From positions 868,001-932,000 of the forward strand of contig NZ_PIPW01000001.1 in assembly GCF_003987215.1 (NCBI RefSeq): DNA of 64,000 nucleotides, in the 5' to 3' direction. Shown one piece after another: positions 44,153 through 52,176 of this stretch. The notes below the pieces were generated by a model that had not been told where the DNA came from, ran no database searches, and was given only the letters and a program-made list of their open reading frames with translations. The position numbers and the translations under genes were made by a program. This DNA comes from Pseudidiomarina halophila (GTDB lineage: Bacteria; Pseudomonadota; Gammaproteobacteria; Enterobacterales; Alteromonadaceae). How positions within the stretch are numbered: the first letter of the stretch is position 1; each line of letters starts with the position of its first letter.

Positions 44153-45064
44153 GGCTTGCCACTCTTCACCTTCCGGCAGGGGTTCCAGCCAGATGGTCGC
44201 CTGCTGCTGCTGATCCAGCTCATGCAAAGCGTAGTACAGCGCATGCGCGTACTGCGCTGGTGTGGCGCCCAGTTCCTGTTGCTCGCCGGCCCAGTCGTGG
44301 CGCCGGCTGCGCACTAGAAGTACACCCTCTTTAGCAGCCTCAGGGTCAGACAACCAGCGCAGTTTCGCCTTTGGCTGATAATGTCTGGCCATATTACCCG
44401 CTACGGCAACGTCGTGTTCCGGCGGCGTCTGCACCGACTGTCCGAGCAACTCACTGATTTGCTTAGCGGTAACAGGACCCGGTCGTAATATCTGTATACC
44501 GCTCTTGGGGTCCCGTAAATCGAGAATGGTGGATTCAATACCCACCTGACAGCGGCCACCATCAAGTACCGCATCGATTTTGCCCTCCAGTTGCTCCAGC
44601 ACATGTGCACTTGTCGTTGGGCTCAACTGTTGGTGCATATTGGCCGACGGCGCAATCACGCCGAGCCGGTGTTGTTTAAGCAACTGTTGCAACTGTGGCT
44701 GTGCCGGAAGCCGGACTGCAATGCTATGGCTCCCGCCGGTAATCAGCGGTGATACCCGCGGATGGCGTTTTAACAACAGCGTCAGCGGACCCGGCCAGAA
44801 ATGCTCGGCCAGTTGATAGGCGAAATCGGGTAGATCGCTGGCCCAGTCCGTTAACTGCTCGATGCTGCCGACGTGAACGATGGCAGGATGCCCTTGCGGC
44901 CGTTGTTTCGCTGCGTAAACTTTGCGAATCGCCTCCGCGTTCGTTGCATCGGCCGCCAGACCATAAACGGTTTCCGTGGGCACCGCGACAATGCCGCCAA
45001 GTGTCAGCAGGCGACCGGCATGCTGAAGATGTGTCTCGTTATCCGCCTGAAGTACTAGCGTCAT
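44120..45064 (-). CDS. L-threonylcarbamoyladenylate synthase, Sua5 type
   Basis: A 314-residue protein: YrdC domain (LLTLGGIVAVPTETVYGLAA, KQRPQGHPAIVHV, SIAVRLPAQP, GVIAPSANMHQQLSPTT) plus a C-terminal Sua5 domain. It makes threonylcarbamoyl-AMP for t6A37 of ANN-reading tRNAs. The Sua5 two-domain form differs from the short TsaC of E. coli, so a separate TsaC may exist elsewhere. It is translationally coupled to dabA (ATGA) at the end of the dab operon, a puzzling partner. Confidence 0.9.
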   Translation of the reverse strand: MTLVLQADNETHLQHAGRLLTLGGIVAVPTETVYGLAADATNAEAIRKVYAAKQRPQGHPAIVHVGSIEQLTDWASDLPDFAYQLAEHFWPGPLTLLLKRHPRVSPLITGGSHSIAVRLPAQPQLQQLLKQHRLGVIAPSANMHQQLSPTTSAHVLEQLEGKIDAVLDGGRCQVGIESTILDLRDPKSGIQILRPGPVTAKQISELLGQSVQTPPEHDVAVAGNMARHYQPKAKLRWLSDPEAAKEGVLLVRSRRHDWAGEQQELGATPAQYAHALYYALHELDQQQQATIWLEPLPEGEEWQALRNRLDRATE

Positions 45065-47406
45065 GCTCTTGCCTCTTCTTTTGAATTCATTTCATGTTGC
45101 GTGTTTGCTACAGCTTGCCAGCCGTCGGCACTGCGTTGTTGCGGCTGCAGTTGCTGCCCGGGCTGCCACTGCCACAGGTACAGCCATTCATTCTCAATCA
45201 GCTGCCGTACCACGGGTTGTTCGGCGATAACCCGATCAATCGCCGCCTGGCTTGCGGCGATAACAACGGTGAGTCGCAACGGCTCGTGATACCAGTTTCT
45301 CCCATCATGCAGCGATTGCTTCGACAAGCCGATGCGAATATCGCCACCATTGCCCTCAAACACCCCTAGCCCATCTGCCACCACGTTATGCAGCAATTTA
45401 TTACCGCTACCGAACTGTTGTGGCGCTACCGTCGATGCGTAGTACTGCATGTTGATCCAGTGGGCCACCACCATAGGCGCAGTCATCAGCTGGGTCAGAA
45501 TCTTCTGCTCAGGATCCCGATCTGCGTGGTAATCATGCAGAAAAGCGCGCGCATCAAAATGACAGTTTCGGGTCGCCGTGCGCGGTGCAAAGATAATTGC
45601 AGCATTTCGTGCCAGGCCCCATTCGGGACGCACTTCTGCCCAGCTGCCGGCACGCTTCTGCAACTGCACCGCACAGGACTCCTGCTTACCCTTTTTTTGC
45701 CGTGCAGGCAGACGCTGAACCTGTTCCTGCTGGGCTTGTGTATTGGCGTTCTCCAGCCAGTCCCGCAGTTGTTCATCATCACTTGCGGTCAAGAGGTTGA
45801 GCCGCTGCTGGGTGGTGTCATGCAACGCCGGCAGAAACTCTGTCGCCTCAGGAATGGCTATCCCATGCTGCTCCTTAAGTACCGCCCGTACCTCGTGTTG
45901 ATTCAGGATCTGGGCCAGCACTTGTGCGTTCGCTGAGCCCGATTGTCCGCCACAGGCGCCACATTCGAGGCTCGCGGCATGCGGATTATTACGCGTCGAA
46001 GCGCTATGCCCGACCAGTAAAATACGCGCTGCAAATTGCTCCGTAAGACCCATGCCATTCAGGGCATTCGCGGCAAGTTGCGCCAATTCAGAAGCTTGGG
46101 CAGGTTGACCATCACGGGTGATTTGCCATCTTTGTTGATTCATGGCTGAGTTGGCCACCCGCCGCTGCGGCTTGTAGGTAAGGCTGCGTTTTAATAATTT
46201 CCAGGCCTTGGTCAGGCCACTCATTTCAACCCAGCCATAGGCGCCGGCGGGGCTCTCGTGCGCCCGGTGCCAACTGGCGGAGCGCCAGGTTTCAATCTGT
46301 TTGCGCTGGCTGTCAGCGTCTTCCGCCTGGCACACTTGCCACTGCGGTGCCAGTAAGCCTGGCAACTGTGGCTTGCTGTAGCCCGGGCTAATCTGATACT
46401 CGACGGGCAGACCGAAGAAACCAGCAAAACCCAGCGTCTGAATACTGTCCGCTTGCGCTTCCAGAGCTCGCCGCATCGGCTCTGAACGCACGTCGATGCA
46501 GAGTACCGCCTGCAGCTCTGGCTGCGCCGAACCGGTTGCAGGGGCGCGTTGCAATTGCGCGGCCAACTGTTGCTGATAACGCAGCTCAGACTGCTGCTGT
46601 CGCTGCCACATCGGCGCCTGCAGCTGTTTCACCTCAGCTTTAACCTGTTCGTAACTGGCCCACTGGCGCTCAAATTGTTGCCGGGTTTCAGCGCTGACAC
46701 TGTGCCAGCAGACCAGATCCCAGGCCAACCGGATGGTCAGTAACTGCGACAGCTCATCATTGAAGTGTGGCTGCTGTTGCAACTCACGTTGCCAGCGGCG
46801 CTGAGCAAATACACTGGCCCAGCCATAAATATCATGCAGCAGTACCTGCAGGTAAACGGACCATTGCGCTTCGTTTAATGGCAACTCCAGCGCTTGCTGA
46901 TAGAGCTCCTGATAATCCGTCGACAATGCATGCAACTGACGTTTCACATTAGAGTTGTTTAGCAGCAACTGAATCCCGCGATCCTGCCGGGTGATACTCA
47001 ACCACTGCTTGTACATCCGCTCGCTGATGTTCTGATCCTGGCCAACTTGCTCCGGGTAGCTCACCCATAGCGCACAGAACTGGCTCATCTGCTGTTTGAT
47101 CTCAGTTAGCCAGGGCAAGGCGCGGGCGCCGTTTTGGCGCAGGTTAACATCCTGCACGGCGGCCACAGAGCCAGCCCAGTCCGGGTAATCTTCTCTTGCC
47201 GGCGTCGCTGGCATCAGCATCGAGATGCCAAACCATGCCTGTTGTTCTGCGGCGACGTCCTCAACGGAACGGTCACGCTGTTGCCACCACGGATTGACTG
47301 CAATGCTGCGATCCAATGGCCAGGTCGGCGCCACCTCAGCGGTCGCCGCTGCCACTAACGCGACAAGATCAGGTTGTTGTAAACGCGCAGCTGTCATCCC
47401 CGTCAT
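45061..47406 (-). CDS. dabA: Inorganic carbon transporter subunit DabA
   Basis: A 781-residue DUF2309/UPF0753 protein. DabA is a beta-carbonic-anhydrase-like subunit that, with DabB, accumulates bicarbonate using the proton gradient. Predicted zinc ligands are C303 and D305 in LCIDVRSEP, H467 in VGHSAST and C482 in LECGACGG; the 15-residue step between the last two equals that reported for Halothiobacillus DabA. AAGGAG eight bases upstream supports the ATG at 47406, not the earlier open frame. It overlaps dabB by ATGA. Confidence 0.93.
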   Translation of the reverse strand: MTGMTAARLQQPDLVALVAAATAEVAPTWPLDRSIAVNPWWQQRDRSVEDVAAEQQAWFGISMLMPATPAREDYPDWAGSVAAVQDVNLRQNGARALPWLTEIKQQMSQFCALWVSYPEQVGQDQNISERMYKQWLSITRQDRGIQLLLNNSNVKRQLHALSTDYQELYQQALELPLNEAQWSVYLQVLLHDIYGWASVFAQRRWQRELQQQPHFNDELSQLLTIRLAWDLVCWHSVSAETRQQFERQWASYEQVKAEVKQLQAPMWQRQQQSELRYQQQLAAQLQRAPATGSAQPELQAVLCIDVRSEPMRRALEAQADSIQTLGFAGFFGLPVEYQISPGYSKPQLPGLLAPQWQVCQAEDADSQRKQIETWRSASWHRAHESPAGAYGWVEMSGLTKAWKLLKRSLTYKPQRRVANSAMNQQRWQITRDGQPAQASELAQLAANALNGMGLTEQFAARILLVGHSASTRNNPHAASLECGACGGQSGSANAQVLAQILNQHEVRAVLKEQHGIAIPEATEFLPALHDTTQQRLNLLTASDDEQLRDWLENANTQAQQEQVQRLPARQKKGKQESCAVQLQKRAGSWAEVRPEWGLARNAAIIFAPRTATRNCHFDARAFLHDYHADRDPEQKILTQLMTAPMVVAHWINMQYYASTVAPQQFGSGNKLLHNVVADGLGVFEGNGGDIRIGLSKQSLHDGRNWYHEPLRLTVVIAASQAAIDRVIAEQPVVRQLIENEWLYLWQWQPGQQLQPQQRSADGWQAVANTQHEMNSKEEARA

Positions 47407-48857
47407 GATGAGACTCCTTGTGATTTCGTTGTACGTAATGGCCAGATGGAGAGCGTTAGCCGGGTGGCCCACTCATCGAGATAAAGTCCCGCATTAAGGG
47501 CCACGAACAACCGACTGCTATGCGCCGACTGCGGGCGGTACAACAGCCACAAATAAACCCCTGTGATACCGAGCAAAACCATGCAGATCCAGACATCCAG
47601 TTGCCATAAATACGGCGTCGCGGCGAAGTTTAGCTGTTGACTGAGGGCCCAGACTGCGACCAGATAAACACCGAACCACACCGCTGCTGCACAGATTGCC
47701 CGCACTAACTCGCTCAACCTGAAGCGCTCAAACATGGTCGACAACCACAGCCCCAGGGCCAGACTCACCGCTAGCCAGGGGGCAACATAGTCAAATTGTG
47801 TGGTGCTCATCACAAAACCTGTTACCAGGCCGACCACCGCTAGCACACCGCCAATGACTGCGGCAAACGGCGGCAGGCCAAGTTGCACGAAGCGCTGCCG
47901 TTCGCGCTGTTCAACCGCCGAGCCTGAGGTCAGGAAGGCGTAAGCTTTGTAGCAGGAGTGCGCGAGTAAATGCAGCGCCGCCAGGGTGTAATAACCAAGG
48001 CTGATTTCCACCAGCATTAACGCCATTTGCGCAACCGTTGACCAGGCGAGCCGCACTTTCACACTGATGCGGGTCATGGTTACGGTGGCCGCGACCAGCA
48101 TACTGATGCCGGCGACCACCGCCAGCAGCCAGCGCGCCACCGGAGCATCGGTAAGTAATGGCGAAAACTGCAGGAGTAAAAAGCCGCCCAGATTAATAAT
48201 GCCAGCATGCAACAAGGCCGAAACCGCAGTAGGCGCCTCGACCACTTGCAGCAGCCAGCCATGCATCGGCAGTTGCGCACATTTTAATAACGCCACAATG
48301 ACCAGCAGTATGGCAATCCATTCGCTACCTGAGGCGCTACCTAAGAGGCTAGCTGAGACACTGTCAGCCAGTGGCGTAGCACTTAACTCGGAAATATGCA
48401 GGATGTCGAACTGCCACCACAAGCCAAAAAGGGCAGCCCCTAAGGAGGTTTCTGCAAGCCGGGCAAAAATAAACTTTTTGTGCGCCGCAAGTTGTGCGCG
48501 TGGCCGCTCAGGATAAAACAGCAGCAGCCGGTGGAGGCTCAGGCTCACACTGACCCAGCCCAGCCAGAACAGCAGAAAATGGTCACTCACCGCAGTGAAC
48601 AAAATGGCAGCCAGAACTGCCGTCAGCCAGCAATGGAAACGCTTGCCCTCATGTTCATCGCGCATTTGCACGGCAGCAAATCGCACCACAACAAAGCCGA
48701 TGAAGCTGATCATTGCTGCAAAGCCTGCGCTTAGCGGGGTTAATCCGAATCCCCAGGCATAAAATGGCGCTGCACCACCAATCCCTGTTACCAGACTTAC
48801 ACTGAGAAAACCCAGCGACAACACTGCCAAAATGCTTGCGGTAATGCGCCAGCGCAT
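47403..48857 (-). CDS. dabB: DabB, NuoL-like membrane subunit of the inorganic carbon transporter
   Basis: A 484-residue membrane protein of the complex I NuoL/Mrp antiporter superfamily. QLPMHGWLLQVVEAPTAVSALLHAGIINLGGFLL (key parts PMHGWL and APTAVSALLHAG) is the proton-channel region and HSCYKAYAFLTSGS the helix 12 region. Directly before dabA with ATGA overlap, as in known dab operons. GGAGG precedes the ATG. A divergent LysR gene is the likely regulator. Confidence 0.93.
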   Translation of the reverse strand: MRWRITASILAVLSLGFLSVSLVTGIGGAAPFYAWGFGLTPLSAGFAAMISFIGFVVVRFAAVQMRDEHEGKRFHCWLTAVLAAILFTAVSDHFLLFWLGWVSVSLSLHRLLLFYPERPRAQLAAHKKFIFARLAETSLGAALFGLWWQFDILHISELSATPLADSVSASLLGSASGSEWIAILLVIVALLKCAQLPMHGWLLQVVEAPTAVSALLHAGIINLGGFLLLQFSPLLTDAPVARWLLAVVAGISMLVAATVTMTRISVKVRLAWSTVAQMALMLVEISLGYYTLAALHLLAHSCYKAYAFLTSGSAVEQRERQRFVQLGLPPFAAVIGGVLAVVGLVTGFVMSTTQFDYVAPWLAVSLALGLWLSTMFERFRLSELVRAICAAAVWFGVYLVAVWALSQQLNFAATPYLWQLDVWICMVLLGITGVYLWLLYRPQSAHSSRLFVALNAGLYLDEWATRLTLSIWPLRTTKSQGVSS

Positions 48858-48938
48858 AATGCCTCCACTGCCTTATTTTGATATGCCGGCATTGTGCGCT
48901 ATTGCGATCTATTTAAAAAATACATATATTTTATTTAT

Positions 48939-48959
48939 ACGTTCTATTTTAGAGAACGT
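48939..48959. promoter_or_regulatory. Inverted repeat between dabB and the LysR gene
   Basis: ACGTTCT / AGAACGT with a seven-base spacer, in an AT-rich 121-bp divergent gap, the usual place and form of a LysR-type operator. Confidence 0.6.
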
Positions 48960-48978
48960 TTTGACAAGGGAGCTGACA

Positions 48979-49863
48979 GTGTCGCGTTTAAATTATCACC
49001 ATCTGTATTATTTCTGGCGTGTTGCCAAGCATGGCAATTTAACCGCTACCGCGCAGCAGCTAGCGGTTTCTCAGTCGGCATTATCTGCGCAGATCAATCA
49101 GCTCGAACACAGCATAGGCCAGCCATTATTCGCACGTGAAGGCCGCACGCTGGTGCTGACCGAACTGGGACAGACGGTGCTCAACTACGCAGAAGATATT
49201 TTCCAGCGTGGCGAAGAACTTCAGCAGTTATTGAAACAAGGCACCCTTGCCCTGCCGAGCCTGAGAATCGGTGTGCTATCGAGCATGTCACGTAATTTTA
49301 TCGATACCTTTATCCAACCCCTGATGCAACAGAACGATGTGCACTTTCAACTGATTGCCCGCCCGCAACCTGAATTGCAGGAGCTGTTAGCCCAGCATCA
49401 GCTGGATGTAATCCTGACCAACCATGAGTTACCAAGTAACGATGAAATTGCCTGGCAGTCACAGTTACTGGCCCGCCAACCGCTAAGCGTTATCGCCCCG
49501 CAGGCGTTGGCTCAGTTGCCCACCCAGGTGGATGAAAGTTATCGTGGACAACGCTGGGTGGTACCCTCGTATGCTTCGCCATTGCGCGCGGCTTTTGAAT
49601 CTTTTTGCACCCAGCACGAGCTGGCTCCTGATATTGTCGCCGAAGCCGACGACATGGCCATGCTGCGCCTGCTCGCCCGGGACAGTGGCGCATTAGCTGT
49701 TATGCCGGCGGTCGTGGTGCGGGATGAACTCGTATCCGGGCTGCTCAGTAAGCGCTTCGAGCTACCCAACTCATTTGAAAACTTTTATGCGGTCACCCTG
49801 TCCCGGAAATATCAGCATCCATTGCTTTCCCCTTTGCTACAGGCGACACAGCATCTATCCTGA
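48979..49863 (+). CDS. LysR-family regulator next to dabAB
   Basis: A 294-residue LysR protein of the NhaR-like branch: (V)SRLNYHHLYYFWRVAKHGNL begins the helix-turn-helix, which continues QLAVSQSALSAQINQLEHSIG, then a two-lobed effector domain. The GTG at 48979 has AGGGAG six bases upstream, so the open frame from 48832 is not the start. In cyanobacteria and chemolithotrophs dab and other carbon-uptake genes are often run by LysR proteins; here control of dabAB by CO2 or pH is an inference from position. Confidence 0.88.
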   Translation: MSRLNYHHLYYFWRVAKHGNLTATAQQLAVSQSALSAQINQLEHSIGQPLFAREGRTLVLTELGQTVLNYAEDIFQRGEELQQLLKQGTLALPSLRIGVLSSMSRNFIDTFIQPLMQQNDVHFQLIARPQPELQELLAQHQLDVILTNHELPSNDEIAWQSQLLARQPLSVIAPQALAQLPTQVDESYRGQRWVVPSYASPLRAAFESFCTQHELAPDIVAEADDMAMLRLLARDSGALAVMPAVVVRDELVSGLLSKRFELPNSFENFYAVTLSRKYQHPLLSPLLQATQHLS

Positions 49864-49957
49864 GTATCAGGGTCAACGTTCACCAGCAAAGAATGTTAGG
49901 ATAACTAACAACGCTCAGTTGATACTTTCGGGCTGTCCGTTTTAGCAAGGAGATGTA

Positions 49958-51418
49958 ATGAAAACCGAGCAAAGCTATCCGCGTTTAGACCCGCGTCTGG
50001 CCGCTGCTGTCGAGCCTACACCCGTTATGGATCCGCAATGGATCGCATTTAATGACGACCTCGCTCAGCAGCTCGAAATTCCGTCAGCCCACCGTGCCAC
50101 GGACGATGGACTGCAAATCTTTTCGGGCAACCGCACACCGGACTGGGCCCAACCCCACGCGCTTGCTTACGCTGGCCATCAGTTTGCTAACTATGTGCCA
50201 CAACTAGGCGACGGCCGCGCCGTATTGCTCACTGAAGTTATCGGCACTGACGGCGTGCGCTACGATATTCAGCTCAAAGGTTCGGGGCGTACCCCTTATT
50301 CACGCGGTGGTGATGGCCGCTCGCCGCTTGGCCCGGTGCTGCGTGAATACCTGGTGAGTGAAGCTATGCACCAGTTGGGGGTACCAACCACCCGCGCACT
50401 GGCGGCAGTCGCCACGGGCGAAATGGTACAACGCGAAGAGGCGCTGCCCGGTGCGATTCTGACCCGCGTTGCGGCAAGTCATCTGCGGGTCGGCACTGCA
50501 CAATACGTGCTGGCGTTTAAAGAACGGGAGTTACTGCAAAAGTTCGCCGATTACGTGATTGAACGGCACTATCCCCAGTGCGCCGAAACTGATGCGCCCT
50601 ATTTAGCTTTACTCGCTGCGGTGGTCGACAAACAGGCTGCGCTTATTGCCCAATGGATGAGTCTGGGCTTTATTCATGGGGTGATGAATACCGATAACAT
50701 GACCTTGTCCGGTGAAACCATCGATTACGGTCCCTGCGCTTTTATGGAGGCTTATGATCCGGCGACTGTGTTTAGCTTTATTGACCGCCGTGGCCGTTAT
50801 GCTTATCAGAACCAGCCTGCAATCGGCACCTGGAATCTGGCCCGCTTCGCTGAAACTCTGTTGCCACTAATTGCCAGTGATCGCGATGATGCGGAGAGCG
50901 CTATCGCCAAAGCCACTGCTGCCGTCGAGAATTTCCAGCAGGTCTATGAGGGGTATTACTGGCAACGTATGACAGCAAAACTTGGTCTGACACCCGAAGC
51001 CGCTGACGCGAAATCACTCACTCAGGATTATCTTGACCTGATGCAGCAGCATCAGGTCGACTTCACCCTGGCTTTTCGCTTTCTTGCTGATACTGACAGC
51101 AATCGGCTCGCCGAATTATTTGAAAATACCCAAGCGTGGCAGGACTGGCATCAGCGCTGGACGCGGGCGGTAAAGGCTGAGCACAGTTCGATGACTGATG
51201 CGCAAAACCAACTCAAACAAACCAACCCAGCTTATATTCCGCGTAATCATCTGGTAGAAGCGGCAATTCAGCAAGCTATGGAAGACGGTTCCCTGAAGTT
51301 GTTCAATCAACTTAACCGGGTGTTGCAAACGCCGTTTGTCGAACAGGACGATGCGGAAGAGTTTCTGCAACCGGCGACGCCCGAGCAAGCCGTTCCCCGT
51401 ACGTTCTGTGGTACCTGA
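49958..51418 (+). CDS. selO: Protein adenylyltransferase SelO (YdiU)
   Basis: A 486-residue pseudokinase-fold enzyme that transfers AMP to Ser/Thr/Tyr of redox-related proteins. LKGSGRTPYSRGGDGRSPLGPVLREYLV (GSGRTPYSRGGDGR is the core), EAMHQLGVPTTRAL and GFIHGVMNTDNMTLSGETIDYGPC in two motifs hold the expected catalytic residues. It ends FCGT, common in bacterial SelO, with Cys and no selenocysteine. AAGGAG precedes the ATG. Confidence 0.94.
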   Translation: MKTEQSYPRLDPRLAAAVEPTPVMDPQWIAFNDDLAQQLEIPSAHRATDDGLQIFSGNRTPDWAQPHALAYAGHQFANYVPQLGDGRAVLLTEVIGTDGVRYDIQLKGSGRTPYSRGGDGRSPLGPVLREYLVSEAMHQLGVPTTRALAAVATGEMVQREEALPGAILTRVAASHLRVGTAQYVLAFKERELLQKFADYVIERHYPQCAETDAPYLALLAAVVDKQAALIAQWMSLGFIHGVMNTDNMTLSGETIDYGPCAFMEAYDPATVFSFIDRRGRYAYQNQPAIGTWNLARFAETLLPLIASDRDDAESAIAKATAAVENFQQVYEGYYWQRMTAKLGLTPEAADAKSLTQDYLDLMQQHQVDFTLAFRFLADTDSNRLAELFENTQAWQDWHQRWTRAVKAEHSSMTDAQNQLKQTNPAYIPRNHLVEAAIQQAMEDGSLKLFNQLNRVLQTPFVEQDDAEEFLQPATPEQAVPRTFCGT

Positions 51419-51439
51419 TGTCCACAAACCCTGCAGACA

Positions 51440-51473
51440 TAAAAAACCCCGAACAGATCCTTCTGTACGGGGT
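51440..51473 (-). terminator. Terminator of the tspO transcript
   Basis: On the minus strand ACCCCG-ACAGA-(AGGA loop)-TCTGT-CGGGGT folds into one long hairpin with one mismatched pair, followed by six T. On the plus strand it may also slow read-through from selO, 22 bases after its stop. Confidence 0.8.
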
Positions 51474-51545
51474 ATCCTCGCGGGAGAGTTCGAACTTCTC
51501 TGCATAGTGCAGAAGTTCAACTTCACTATAACGAGGAGGGATTGA
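51474..51545 (-). ncRNA. Structured 3' region after tspO, possible small RNA
   Basis: Between tspO and its terminator, CCTCG (51476-51480) can pair with CGAGG (51532-51536). Inside it GAACTT...CTGCA pairs with TGCAG...AAGTTC (51492-51518, bulge of two). With the terminator hairpin this gives a three-stem fold of about 110 nt. It could be an mRNA tail or a small RNA released from it; nothing else supports a function. Confidence 0.3.
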
Positions 51546-51578
51546 CCCTGCTGCTGCTTTACGAGCTTTTTGCAGTTT

Positions 51579-52067
51579 TTACAAAACGTAAGGATTGAGC
51601 TGCCAGATGCTGTAATTCAGAAACATCGCGAAACTCACCCATACCAGGTACGGCAACATTAAAATCGCAGCTGCCCTGTTGAGCCGCCAGTAAAGAACAA
51701 TCGTTGCGACAATGGCGCACCACAGCAGAATGATTTCAACAAAGCTGACGGCGCCCAGATACCAGGCAAAGAACAGCCAACTCCACAGCATATTGAGGCC
51801 CAGCTGCACCAAATTCACCTGCAATGCCCGCTTCGCCAGTCCGCTAAAGCCATACTCACGCCATACCAGCCAGGCAGCAATGGCCATCATGGTGTAAAGC
51901 GTGGTCCACACCGGACCAAATAACCACGCCGGCGGCGCCCACTCGGGCAGCATCAGTTCACGATAAAACACCGGCGCATTGGCTGAGCCCCAGCCACCAA
52001 TAGCGGCAACAATGAATGACAACGCCAACCAACCGAGTAAACCACCTATCTGCTTCATTAACGACAT
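51579..52067 (-). CDS. tspO: TspO/MBR family protein
   Basis: A 162-residue membrane protein with five helices. LPEWAPPAWLFGPVWTTLY (helix 1-2 signature) and NLVQLGLNMLWSWLFF match TspO, which binds porphyrins and sterols and responds to stress. Single gene with a long structured 3' tail. Confidence 0.92.
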   Translation of the reverse strand: MSLMKQIGGLLGWLALSFIVAAIGGWGSANAPVFYRELMLPEWAPPAWLFGPVWTTLYTMMAIAAWLVWREYGFSGLAKRALQVNLVQLGLNMLWSWLFFAWYLGAVSFVEIILLWCAIVATIVLYWRLNRAAAILMLPYLVWVSFAMFLNYSIWQLNPYVL

Positions 52068-52176
52068 AAAACATCCTCTGTAGTATCACTATTTATTAAC
52101 ATACCATTTCTATCTTAGTGAAATTCGTACAGAATACGAATTATTGCCCGATTTGGATGGCTTGCAAGTGGCCCAA

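Noticed and set aside
45388-45936. 182-residue open frame on the plus strand
   Set aside because: Antisense to dabA, whose protein and motifs are certain.
51416-51473. Selenocysteine at the end of SelO (CGT-TGA with a hairpin downstream)
   Set aside because: FCGT is, as far as I recall, a normal Cys-type SelO end. The hairpin is 27 bases from the TGA and reads as a terminator for tspO; its tip lacks SECIS features.
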